A stretch of 64,000 nucleotides of DNA from Ichthyophis bannanicus (Eukaryota > Chordata > Amphibia > Gymnophiona > Ichthyophiidae): contig CM066032.1 of NCBI GenBank assembly GCA_033557465.1, positions 1,313,940,191 through 1,314,004,190 of the forward strand, read 5' to 3'. Made by a program: the position numbers and the translations under genes. Shown piece after piece: positions 41,456-51,509 of this stretch. A model generated the notes under the pieces. That model saw only the letters and a program-made list of their open reading frames with translations, did no database searches and was not told the origin of the DNA. Within the stretch, counting starts at the first letter, position 1. The number at the start of each line of letters is the position of its first letter.

Positions 41456-42508
41456 CTAAACCTCAAAGAGATTCCGGAGTACTGCTTGGCCAAAAACACT
41501 GTCCCTACGGGACTCCCTTTCCAGACAGTAGTGGGCTGCAAAAGTCTGGCTTGAAGACCAAGTTGCAGCCCTGCAGATGTCTACCAAGGGCACAGAGCGG
41601 AGATGAGCCACTGAGGCAGCCACTGCCCTGACATGATGGGCCGTGACCCTACCCTGCAAAGGAAGGTCAGCCGCCTTATAAGCCCAGGTGATACAGTCAG
41701 CCACCCAGATAGACAAGGTACGCTTGGACACAGCGAATTCCAACCTATTGGGGTCAAAGGATACGAAGAGCTGAGTAGCCCTTCTATGCCCTTGCGTATG
41801 GTCAAGGTAGAAGGATAAGGCCCTCCTACAGTCCAGGGTATGCAGGACTGCTTCAGCCTGGCTTGCATGAGGCCTAGGGAAGAATGTTGGAAGAACCACC
41901 TCCTGATTGAGGTGGAAAGAGGAGACAACCTTAGGGAGGAACTTGGGATGAGTCCTAAGGACTACCCTGTTCCTATAAATCCTGGTGTAAGGCCTATCAG
42001 AGACCAGGGCCTGAAGCTCACTCACTCGCCTAGCCGAGGTAAGGGCTATCAGGAAGAGTGTCTTCCAGGAGAGGAAGCGCAGTGGACAAGTAGCCATCGG
42101 CTCAAAGGGTGGGCGAGTCAGTTGCTGCAAGACCACATTCAGCTCCCACTCAGGAGCAGGACGGATGGGGGGCTTGAGCAAAAGCAAGCCCTTGAGAAAG
42201 CGGGACACCAAGGGGTGACCTGACAAAGAATGTCCCTCCACCAGTGAGTGGTGAGCTGCTAAAGCTGAGAGGTGGACCTGAACAGAATTGGACTTAAGTC
42301 ACTGATTTGATAAGTGCAATAAGTACTGAAGCACTAATGGCACAGTACAGGAGAAAGGATCCTCTGTACGTAGCTGACACCACACAGAAAACCTCTTCCA
42401 TTTGAGAGCATAGGCTTTCCTAGTGGACTGTTTTCTAGAGGCTAGGACAACCTCCTCAACTTCCTGAGGCAGGCCCCAGGGAGCCAAGACTACCCTTGCA
42501 GCCTCCAG
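41456..42508 (-). pseudogene. DIRS tyrosine recombinase, copy D, one nonsense codon
   Basis: The frame 42241-41456 has all catalytic blocks: TSARRVSELQAL, HHVRAVAAS, HYCLERE. The upstream part runs to LLHLSNQ and then TGA at about 42299, where copy B reads SNLGLKSNS. Apart from that single codon the gene looks whole. As in B, the ATG position is non-ATG. Confidence 0.9.
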
Positions 42509-44400
42509 GCCATCAAATTGAGAGTCTTGAGATTGGGGTGTAGTAAGGAACCCTGCTCCTGAGAGAGAAGGTCGGGTTGCAACCCCAGAGGCAGAGGGGG
42601 ATCCACCGCCAGTTGAAGTAGAAGAGGAAACCAAGGCTGTCTCGGCCATCTGGGAGCTACCAGCAGGACCGAGGCCTTGTCCCGAAGAATCTTGAACAGA
42701 GTTCGGGCCAAGGGCGTGGGAGGAAACGCATACAGGAGGCCCTGAGACCAGGACATCAGAAAAGCATCTGGTGCGATCTTCAAAGGATGTGGTTGCCTGG
42801 AGCAGAACTTGGGTAGCTGCTTGTTTAGTGGACTGGCAAAGAGATCTATCCAAGGGAGACCCCACTTCAGGAATATCTTTTGAACCACCAAGGGATGCAG
42901 CTGCCACTCGTGGGGCTGCAGAATCCTGCTCAACCGGTCGGCCAGGCAGTTCTCCTGGCCTGGGAGGTACACCGCTTTGAGAAGCATGTGGTGCTGCAGG
43001 GCAAAGGAACAAAGGTCCTGAGTCTCTCGACAAAGGATCTGGGACCCAGTGCCACCCTGCTTGTTGACATAAAACATGGCCACCTGGTTGTCTGTTTGAA
43101 TCAAGACTGAGCGGTGAGCCAGGGCTGGAGAAAAATCTCTGAGAGCCAAGCGGATAGCTCGAAGTTCCAGCAGATTGATCTGTTGGGCTGCCTCCCAGGG
43201 AGACCAGAGGCCTTGGGTGCACTTGTCCAGACAATGAGCACCCCAGCCCTTCAGAGAGGCGTCGGTGGTGAGGACCACTGAGTATTCTGGCATTTGGAAG
43301 GGCATGCCTTTGAGTAGATTGGGTGGATGTAGCCACCAGCTGAGGGAGGCCAAAAGGGGTTTGGACACCTTTATCTTGTCTCGTAAGTGGCCTATGGCTT
43401 GAGACCACTGAGCCCGAAAGCACCACTGTGCAGGCTTCATATGGAGCCTGGCATTTGGAGTCACATGTACTGTCGAAGCCATGTGACCCAGAAGCTTGAG
43501 GCAGAGTCTGGGGGAGACCAGGAACTTGTTCAGAAACTGCTTTGCCATGTCCATCAGCCTTTGAGCCCTGTCTTCTGGCAAGAATGCCTTTGCCAGTTGA
43601 GAATCCAACCTTGCCCCTATGAACTCCAAGTTCTGGGATGGGAGCAAAGTGGACTTTGCGAAGTTTATGACAAAGCCCACCTTTTGAAGCAGAGCAATGG
43701 TGTTTAGGGTGGCTTGTCTGGCCTCCAGGGACGTCTGACCCCTGATGAGCCAGTTGTCCAGATAGGGAAAGACAAAGATGCCTTGATTTCTTAGGTAGGC
43801 CGTAACCACTGCCAGGCACTTGGTAAAGACCCTGGGAGCAGAGGATAGGCCAAAAGGTAGTACTCTGTACTGATAATAGTTCCCTCCCACAATGAACCTG
43901 AGGTACTTTCTGTGGTCTGGATGAATGAGGATGTGAGTGTACGCATCCTTTAGATCTAAGGAGCATAGCCAATCTCCCTGCTGGAGGTAGGGCAGAAGTG
44001 TTCCAAGAGTAAGCATCTTGAACTTTTCTTTCTCTAGGAACTTGTTGAGGTTTCTGAGGTCCAGAATGGGTCGAAGGCCACCGGTTCGTTTGGGTATCAG
44101 GAAATACCTGGAGTAGAATCCATGACCTTGCAAGTGGGGAGGCACAGGCTCCACCGCCCTGTCCACCAACAGACCATGAAGCTCTTTTAGAAGGAGGTCT
44201 GTGTGCAGGGGAGGCCTTGGAGGCTCCCCTGGAAAATATGGTGGAGGCAGTTGGTGAAAATGGAGGGCATAGCCATTGTGGACTATGTCCAGCACCCAAC
44301 TGTCCCCGGTGATAAGGGGCCACTGGTGGGCAAAGAGGGCGAGGCGACCTCCTGTGCAGGGTGGGGAGAGCAGTGGAGGAGAGGCTACGCTCAAGGAGTC
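42490..44400 (-). pseudogene. DIRS RT/RNase H, copy D, catalytic Asp lost
   Basis: One open frame with all RT and RNase H blocks of copy B (YFLIPKRTGGLRPILDLRNL, LDLKDAYTHILIHPDHRK, TTDASLKGWGAH, IQTDNQVAMF). The polymerase motif reads FPYLDNWLIR, not FPYLDDWLIR, so one of the two catalytic aspartates is missing and polymerase activity should be lost. Gag and pol are fused in frame because the G-run at the junction is one base shorter than in B. The open frame extends upstream to 44868. Confidence 0.9.
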
Positions 44401-46333
44401 AAAAACCCCACCCTGCTGAGTTGGAGCAGGGGCCGGAGGCTTGGAGGTCCTCTGCCTACGGGGCCAATTACCCTGTCCCTTGGCTTGCTGACCCTGGGGG
44501 GCAGCTTGGGCAGCCTGATATTGCGGGTACTGTTTGTAGGCAGTGCCCTTCCTCGGGTAAAAGGGCTTTTTACCCGAGCCCTTCTTTTTATGAAAAGGGG
44601 CAGAGGTCTTCCTAGACAGCCTTGTCCGTGTGAGGTGCTCAGTTTCGAGCTGAGCGGCCTTCTCGGTCATGGGCTTGCCAAAAGGGTTTTCACTTTGGCA
44701 AGGGACATCGACCAACTTGTCCTGAACCCATGGCCCGAGGTCCGATGACTGCAGCCATTCCTGGCGTCGAGCCGCGATGCCGGCTGCCGCAACTCGGGCC
44801 GAAGCCTCGAAGCCATCGTAGGCGGCGCGGGACATGAACTTCGAGCAGTCCCGAATCCCCGAGGACAAGGACTTAAATCTCTACAAGGGTTCCCCGGAGA
44901 GTCCAGCAGAGAACCTGGCCAACTCCTTGGCCAGATCCCGCAAGTACATGCCCATGTACAGCTGGTACGACTGGACACAGCAAGCAAGCATCGAGTCCTG
45001 GAAGCACTTTCTACCGACGCCATCGAGGTTTCGGGCCTCCCTGCCAGGGGGCACCGCGGAGTGCATCTTCTGGCTCTTCAGACGATGCATGGCCGATTCC
45101 ACAACCATAGAATGGTGTGGTAGCTGCGTCTTTTGAAAGCCAGGGCTCTTTCTGAGTCGATAGATCGAGTCGACTCGCTTGCTGAGAACCGGTGCCAAGG
45201 CCGGTGCCTCCCACATACAGAAGAGGAGCCATTCCAGCATCGGAGGAACCGGGACAGTAAAGGCCTCCTTCGGAGGAGAGTCATACTGTAGAGCCTCGAG
45301 CTCCTCAGCTCCTCCTCGGGATCCGCCGGAATAGCCAAAGCAGTGGCCATATCCCGAACGAACTCCGAGAACCGAGTATCCTCCGGGGGGGGGGAGGGGG
45401 GGGGATCTACTCTGGGGCTCAGACTGCGGTGAGTTCAACGGGACGCACCGAGTCTTGAACGTATCGGGAGACTCCTCGTCCTCAGTCTCCCAAGCTGACT
45501 CGTCTGAGGAGGAGTCAGGGTCCGACCCCGTGGGGCCCTGGAGCACCCGCCCCGATGCCGGAGGCACCGGCGTCGACGCCCTCAGTCCTGAACGGGAGGT
45601 CGAGGGAGACCACGACCGAGGTCGACTCCGAGTCACGATGGACTCGAGTATTGGCTCAGTCTCCAGGGTCGACTTCGAATTCGATGTCCCGGTGGTCGGG
45701 GCAGATGCGCCAGACAGGCTGGCCATCAGTGCCCGCTGCTGCTCCATGAAGGCAGACAGTCTGCTCTCCAAGGCTGTCATCCTGAGACTCAGCTCGGGAG
45801 ATGCAGCAGCCACCGACTCGGGCCCCGGCGGCGCCGGGCCCGACATCGGCTCCCTGGGAGGAGAGTCCTCGAGGACTACGGGGCTCACATATCCAGCAGA
45901 CTCAGGTTCCATGTGAGGAACTTTTGCAGGCTTCTCGTGTTCCACGGGCCCGGGCGATGGTCGGGGGTCTTAGATCTGGCCCTCGAGGAGCCAGGGACCT
46001 CCTCCGACGACGCCCTCGCGAGCAGCCTCTTCCTCTTGCGTTCCCAGTCGGGGGACCCCCTCTGTCCGAGGAGCTTCGACGGCGCTCGGGATCGGAATCC
46101 CAAGACGTCGAGGCCTCAGACGAGGTCCGGGCCCGGCTGGAGGCTGAGTCCGAGAAAAGCCTTTCTTTTTGTTGCTGTCGACTTTGGAGTGCCTTGGAAG
46201 ACATCTTCTCACAGGGCCTGCACGACTTAGGGTCGTGATCTGGGCCGAGGCACCGAAGGCAGCAGTCGTGTGTGTCGGTGAGAGACATTAATTTCTTACA
46301 CCGATCACACTTTTTAAAGCCACTGGAAGCCAT
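44401..46333 (-). pseudogene. DIRS Gag, copy D, frameshifted
   Basis: ATG at 46333-46331 opens MASSGFKKCDRCK with the zinc module (THDCCLRCLGPDH, CRPC). The reading moves to another frame near 45,940. It goes out of frame and back around a G/A-run at 45,390-45,410 and meets a stop near 44,881 after AGLSGEPL. It then resumes in frame with SSGIRDCSKFMSRAAYDGF. The C-terminus is fused to pol. Confidence 0.88.
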
Positions 46334-46579
46334 CGGGGAAAAAAAAAAAAAGAGTCCCTGCGAGGTCAAGGGAAAAAGTGAAAAAAGGGCGTGAACGCCA
46401 GCCACGAAGGGCAAAAACCGAAAAGGAAAAATCAGGCTCGATACCGGCGTACCGAACCCGGCGGGAGGGGAACCGGCATCGAACCGGAAGAAAAAATAGC
46501 GATAATCTCCGAAAAAAATCTACTTTTAACTGGGAGGACAGGACACATGTCCGGTGGGCTTCATGGAAAAAAAAGAGAC

Positions 46580-46739
46580 TGAGGTAAGATGGCACCTTTA
46601 GGCGGGAAGGGAACCGCGCATGCATGCCTGCATTCCCAAAGGCTTTCATGGAAAGCTGGGGAAATGCTCCACTGGGGCTTCATCGGCGCCGATGACACCC
46701 ATATGTGAGGACTGACTTCCTGCTTGGTCCTGGAGAAAG
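46580..46739 (-). repeat. Copy D 5' terminal inverted repeat
   Basis: Inverted partner of 40974-41160, ending CTTGGTCCTGGAGAAAGA. The leader lies at 46334-46580. Confidence 0.9.
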
Positions 46740-48572
46740 ATTGATATATACAATAGGTCAACAAAAGTTCAATTGTTGACTTTGGCCCAAAAAAGTTGGT
46801 CAATAAAGGAAACAGCAATGAAGTTTGGCGTTTCTGAACGTATGGTCAAAATGGCCCGAAAAGTCAAGAAAGACAAAGGCATTTGTGCTTTACCTGATGC
46901 AAAAATTGGCAAACCATTATCAGAGGAAGTCGCTAAAAGAGTCAAGGATTTCTATGAAGATGATGAATTTAGCAGAATGTGTCCTGGCAAAAAAGACTGC
47001 ATTTCAGTGCGACTCGATGGCGTCAAAGTTCAAAAACAAAAACGGTTGCTGTTGTGTAATCTTAAAGAGTTGTATGTAGCATATCATAATAAATTTGGAG
47101 CAGAAATCGGTTTTTCAAAATTCTGTGATCTCAGGCCAAAGTGGTGTGTGACTGTTGGTGCTTCAGGCATGCATTCTGTTTGCATCTGCAGTATACATCA
47201 GAATGTAAAGCACATGCTGCAAGGTGCAAATATTAAAGAGGACTACAAGCTGCTAATGGAAAAGACAGTGTGTGACCTGAATTCCAAGGAATGTATGCTA
47301 CAAAGATGCCAAAGCTGCCCTGGCGAAGAATCACTTGTAGCGTATTTGGATGAAATATTCCAGGATTATGATGCAGAGGAATCAATTGAATTCAAACAAT
47401 GGATTCACACTGACCGAGAAACACTGGAAACAAGCATATTAACAGTGGACAACTTTGTTGAAAAACTTTCAAGCAAAATTTGGAAGCTGACAGGCCATCA
47501 TTTTGTTTCAAAACACCAAAGTGAATATCTGAAGTCACTGAAAGCTGACTTAAAAGAAATGGAGTTCATTGTTTTGATGGACTTTGCCGAAAATTACTCA
47601 TTTGTTGTCCAAGATGCTGCCCAGGGCTTTCACTGGGAAAATTCACAGGCCACAGTACATCCATTTGTTGCTTATTATGCAGACAAAGTGGGCACCTTGC
47701 AAAATGTTAATTGTTGCATAATTTCCGATCATATGCAACATGATACCATGTCAGTACACGTGTTTATTCAGAAGTTTATCGAATTTTTGTTGACCCAAGC
47801 AGATGTTACGAAAATATACTACTTCAGTGATGGCTCTGCAGCGCAATATAAAAACTACAAAAACTTCGTCAATTTATGCAACCACAAAAATGATTTCAAT
47901 ATCGAGGCTGAATGGAATTTTTTCGACACAAGCCATGGAAAATCACCTTGTGATGGGGTTGGTGGCACAACTAAACGTTTGGCAGCCCGAGCAAGTCTAC
48001 AAAGACCTTCGTCTGACCAAATATTGACACCAAAAGATCTGTATAACTTTTGTGACCAAAATATACACGGAATTAAATATATTTATGTCGTAAAAGATGA
48101 AATTGAAAAAAGCAGGAAGTTTCTTTCCACCTTTCTTCTTGAAAGCAGCACAATAGCTGGCACTAGAGAGCATCACCAATTTGTACCAGTTGACTCAAAC
48201 TTGGTTTGTGTCAGCAGAGTTTCAAATGATACAATAAGTATTTTAGCCAAAATTTCCAATACTGCTATTTTGTATTTGAAATTATCTGAGTTGTCCCTTG
48301 GTTGCTACGTAGCTTGCATCTATGACAACAAATGGTGGATTGGCAATGCTGTTGAAGTTTCAGCTGTGGAAAATGATGCATTGATAACATTTATGTATCC
48401 TCAAGGTCCTGCTCATTCGTTTTATTGGTCAGAAAGGCAAGATGTTTGCTGGATTCCAGAGCAGCACCTCATTAGCATGCTCCCTGCACCTTCAGTTACA
48501 TCATCTGGCCGACAGTATCAATTCCCAGAATCCATTTTGAAGGAAGTGGCTTGCAAACATAACAGAATGTAA
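46740..48572 (+). CDS. Transposase-like protein, long open frame, family not named with confidence
   Basis: About 600 residues with no stop. The frame is open back into copy D (to about 46716) and its first ATG is at 46818, so the natural N-terminus is probably lost. In order, numbering from 46773: a helix-turn-helix-like start (residues 6-30, SWSIKETAMKFGVSERMV); a Cys/His cluster (about 125-182: CVTVGASGMH, CICSIHQN, CDLNSKEC, CQSC); a core with IVLMDFAENYSF (D270), VQDAAQGFHWENSQATVHPF, IYYFSDGSAAQYKNY (D353) and CDGVGGTTKRLA (D394); and a C-terminal WW/SH3-like stretch (YDNKWWIGNAVEV). The spaced aspartates suggest a DDD/E transposase, possibly Sola-type, but I recall this family only as unnamed proteins of animal genomes. 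It is antisense to SUCLG1. No terminal repeats were found. Confidence 0.75.
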   Translation: MDIYNRSTKVQLLTLAQKSWSIKETAMKFGVSERMVKMARKVKKDKGICALPDAKIGKPLSEEVAKRVKDFYEDDEFSRMCPGKKDCISVRLDGVKVQKQKRLLLCNLKELYVAYHNKFGAEIGFSKFCDLRPKWCVTVGASGMHSVCICSIHQNVKHMLQGANIKEDYKLLMEKTVCDLNSKECMLQRCQSCPGEESLVAYLDEIFQDYDAEESIEFKQWIHTDRETLETSILTVDNFVEKLSSKIWKLTGHHFVSKHQSEYLKSLKADLKEMEFIVLMDFAENYSFVVQDAAQGFHWENSQATVHPFVAYYADKVGTLQNVNCCIISDHMQHDTMSVHVFIQKFIEFLLTQADVTKIYYFSDGSAAQYKNYKNFVNLCNHKNDFNIEAEWNFFDTSHGKSPCDGVGGTTKRLAARASLQRPSSDQILTPKDLYNFCDQNIHGIKYIYVVKDEIEKSRKFLSTFLLESSTIAGTREHHQFVPVDSNLVCVSRVSNDTISILAKISNTAILYLKLSELSLGCYVACIYDNKWWIGNAVEVSAVENDALITFMYPQGPAHSFYWSERQDVCWIPEQHLISMLPAPSVTSSGRQYQFPESILKEVACKHNRM

Positions 48573-48608
48573 AAAAATTGCTAGCATTAAAATTGAGGTG
48601 AGTACTTC

Positions 48609-48765
48609 GGCTTGGGAACCATATAAGATACACAATTTAGGCTTGGGAACATAGGATAAGATGCTCAATCATTGGCTTGGGAACCAGCTAGACACCCACT
48701 GAAGGCTTTGGAACCTCAAATAAGAAACCAAATTAAAGGCTTGGGAACCTAGATTAAGAAACCCA
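48609..48765 (+). repeat. Five-unit degenerate tandem repeat after the transposase-like gene
   Basis: The core GGCTTGGGAACC recurs at 48609, 48640, 48674, 48704 (GGCTTTGGAACC) and 48738, with spacing 30-34, each followed by an A-rich segment with AAGATAC or AAGAAAC. Such arrays can be subterminal transposase-binding sites; that is inference. Confidence 0.75.
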
Positions 48766-49560
48766 CACGTGGCTGGTATTGCACAGCTATCGGGCGTGAC
48801 CTCTATGGCGATGGGGCTGCCAGTTCATGTTCCTGAACTGGTAGTGACAATGTCACCATGGACCAACGCAATACAATATTGATAATTTTTCAATATAAAA
48901 ATGTTAAAACAAGTATGATCCAAAAAATTAATAATAATATGATGAAATATACGCTGTTGCCATGGCAATGTCCGCTGACTTTGGTCCTCTTTTTAGAGCA
49001 CTGTATGCCAGCGTTAGTCAATCAAATTAACTTTTTTAGGGAGTTTAAAACATGCTCTTTCTAATGGTAGTAGTTTGAAAACGTTTCTAGAAGATACGTT
49101 TGTGTAAAAGGGAGTTAAAAATACACTATTTTTAGCCTTTTTGCAAAATGTATCAACTTTACACTTAATTTGCAAATTAATGAAAAGGGCTAGGAGCTTG
49201 AAATTACAAACACAAAAACAACAGTATCACGAGATACTATGCCTCAAATTTCATGTTCGTTGTTTACTTATTTCAGGAGCTATGCAATGTTAAACTTTTA
49301 ATTTTTTTAGGCTGCCAATTTCTTTGCCCGACTTTGGTGCAATGTGTCTATTTCTGACACAATCAAAAAAGATTATTATTAGTCTCATTAAAAAGAGCGC
49401 AAAAAGATGTGCAGGGTAGTTAAGTTTCATTTCTTATAAACAAATAATTAGAACAATATTAGGTCTCAAAGTTGCTGAAATTTTGAATCGTACTGTTGAA
49501 TCGTTCAGGCTATGGGGTCAAACAAACGGCTATATCTCAACAAGTTTAACACCAGAGAAC
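48766..49560. other. AT-rich sequence, probably transposon 3' region; no gene
   Basis: No coding frame. A small hairpin CCAGTTCA/TGAACTGG lies at 48820-48841. Nothing else could be assigned, and no terminal repeat was identified that would close the transposase-like element. Confidence 0.5.
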
Positions 49561-49739
49561 CTAAAACTCTACCAAAGTTCATTTGAGACAAGGGGGGCTC
49601 TAAATATAAAATTTAGTAAAAATCCGTGATGGTCATGCGGGGAGCCCTAGACCACTTGACATGGAATGATTTTTGACATGTTTCAATGATTTTTAGTCCA
49701 TTAGTCTTATATGAGGATTTGAATGATATGTTTATGTAA

Positions 49740-49830
49740 TTGGGTCTTTGTTTATAAATGTTGTATGGCTGAATTCCCCTGATGAAGTGAATTCGAAACA
49801 CGGCCTGTGTCAGGCTTTTTGGCGCAAGAA
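49740..49830 (+). ncRNA. Hammerhead-ribozyme-like motif of a Penelope-like element
   Basis: The sequence contains CTGATGA at 49779-49785, GAAAC at 49795-49799, a short CAC/GTG stem around GGCCT, then a TC before the presumed cleavage site at 49811. This order (CUGAUGA, helix II, GAAA, short helix III, U-H) is the minimal hammerhead core known from Penelope-like retroelements. The first base pair beside the cleavage site (A against C) is poor, so activity is doubtful. No Penelope RT is present nearby. Confidence 0.45.
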
Positions 49831-50298
49831 ATCAATTAATATTAAACATATTCCTTTCCTCAAACCACATATTTTGGACTAGGTTTCTTCTGACAACGTG
49901 GCATAGTGCTTCCTTTGGTGGAAATATTAAAAGCAATACATTTTGGCAGCTGCCATGTTTGGTGAGATTTTAATTCTAAATAATTTAGTCAGTCAGCTTA
50001 TTTAGATTGAATTTCTAGATGGCTTTGAAAAGGGGAACTCATAATGCGCAAAATGTAAGCATGTGTGGCAATTCCAAACATTTAATTGAAAAAAAATTAA
50101 GAATAGCTTTTTTAAACTCCTTGTTCAGCAGTTATTTCATGTCAAGATACAATTAGAGATGCATTAGAACAGTTCACCCAGATGAAGCATACTAGATTAC
50201 CTACAGTTAAACAATCAGGAGCAGCTTGAAAAATACGCTTTCTTGCTCCATGCTATGCTCCATAGTATGAAAGCACTCATGACAGCTGCATAATTTAC

Positions 50299-50487
50299 CT
50301 TGTGCATTGTGCTACCCAGCTGAGCAGGAGACATACTGACAATAACACCTGCTCTCTGTAGGGCAGCAATTTTCTCTTTAGCTCCACCTTTTCCTCCAGC
50401 GATGATTGCCCCAGCATGACCCATTCTTCTGCCTGGTGGAGCAGTCAAACCAGCAATAAAGGACACTACTGGCTTTGCATCTGGTCC
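50299..50487 (-). CDS. SUCLG1: SUCLG1 penultimate exon with active-site histidine
   Basis: 63 codons, phase 0 at both ends, on the minus strand. The acceptor is preceded by a TTCTTTCTCTACAG tract; the donor is AAG|GTAAAT. The peptide begins [20 protein letters not shown] and includes [10 protein letters not shown], whose His is phosphorylated during catalysis, then [10 protein letters not shown] and [13 protein letters not shown]. This is the C-terminal region of the succinyl-CoA ligase alpha subunit, a mitochondrial matrix enzyme of the TCA cycle that interconverts succinyl-CoA and succinate with nucleotide phosphorylation. It is highly conserved and unbroken. The next exon is at 7729-7755. 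No upstream SUCLG1 exon was found in the remaining 13.5 kb. Confidence 0.97.
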
Positions 50488-50689
50488 CTGTAGAGAAAGA
50501 ACATTAAAATTATTGCCTTCTTTTAATACTGGGCATGAAAAACAAAAGAACTTATACAACTCAATTTCATTCACCTAACTCAAGATTCTCTAATTACAAA
50601 ATGGTAGCAGTCACCAAAGATACATGAAACCATGCTTTAAAACAGCTAGGAAAATTTGTTACCAGGCAGCCCAAGGTATTCTATAGAAA

Positions 50690-51140
50690 GACATCCAAAA
50701 GCTGAGAATGTATGGGGAAGTGCTGTTTGCTAGGCCATTTCAACCTAGCCAATGTGGACTGGAGAATTCCATCTGCAGCATCTGAAAGTAGGAAGATCTT
50801 GGATGCTTTTCAAGGAGCTAAAAATCAAGCAAATATTGATAGAACCCACAAGGGAAGGAGCAATGCTACATCATATGGTATGGCTTGATATAAAAGCTAA
50901 ATCTGTTATCTAGACACACCAAGCTCAACGTGCTGGACTTCAAACATGCCTACTTAAATAAAATGAGGCAATATCTAAGGGAGTAGCTGACAAGGTAGGA
51001 AGAGATAAGGGAAGTGGAACGACAGTGGGCTAAATTGGAAGGAACTCTAGAAGGGGCAACTGATTTTTATTTTAAGATGATAAATAGAAGTAAAAGGAAA
51101 ACTATTATGTTTTTTGAGAAATCTGATATAATAAAAGTTA
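50690..51140 (+). mobile_element. CR1-like LINE fragment, endonuclease C-terminus (plus)
   Basis: Broken plus-strand translation resembles FNLANVDWRIPSAASESRKI, a typical CR1 endonuclease end (D-F-N-x-P-x-I-x-W), followed by segments such as KMINRSKRKT. No ends found. It lies in the SUCLG1 intron upstream of the exon at 50299. Confidence 0.6.
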
Positions 51141-51509
51141 GAGAGCTAGCATTTGCAAAGTATAAAGTATCACAAAAGGAAGAACAACATTGATTATAGA
51201 GGTATCCATTACAGAGGTATCAGTCCCAAGCGACTATTCTGTGAATCACGTTGAGAGGAAAATCTTCAAGAACCAAGACATTTTTTTATGTGCTCTTAAC
51301 AACTTTACAGCATCAAGGTGGTTTACATAAAACAAAGAACCAATAACTATTACATAGAACAGTGCTGGAAATGAACCATTAACTATAATACATTACATAT
51401 AACATTCCATACTGATGAAAATGATTTACGAGGTGTGACAAAAAAGAAACAAAACTGTCCCATAAATGTTTTATTACAAAATCTACAGAGAAATTACACA
51501 TTGTCCCCT

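Larger units (their letters stand above)
40974..46739 (-). mobile_element. DIRS copy D, complete structure with inactivated genes
   Basis: 5.77 kb with both terminal repeats (40974-41160 and 46580-46739) and a complementary region (41220-41320). Roughly five mismatches are visible between the repeats, so it is older than A and B. Same subfamily as B. Gag has frameshifts and a stop, RT has lost one catalytic Asp, and the recombinase has a nonsense codon. The left flank is copy H; the right flank is unrelated sequence with a transposase-like gene. Confidence 0.92.
7756..50298 (-). other. SUCLG1: SUCLG1 last intron, 42,543 bases, filled with nested transposons
   Basis: The donor at 50298-50297 reads AAG|GTAAAT and the acceptor at 7757-7756 reads CTGAAG|GAA. 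Between them lie DIRS copies A, B, C, D, G and H, two L1-like LINEs, CR1 and L2 fragments, a hAT element and a transposase-like open frame. All the DIRS copies and the 8.5-11.8 kb L1 are in the sense direction of SUCLG1 transcription. The clearly non-repetitive parts are short: about 7756-8290 next to the last exon and about 49830-50298 next to the donor. Confidence 0.85.

Noticed and set aside
12272..46739. Endogenous retrovirus or LTR retrotransposon as the source of the pol genes
   Set aside because: No protease, no DDE integrase, no LTR, primer-binding site or polypurine tract. Terminal repeats are inverted, a complementary region is present, and a tyrosine recombinase follows RNase H, which identifies DIRS.
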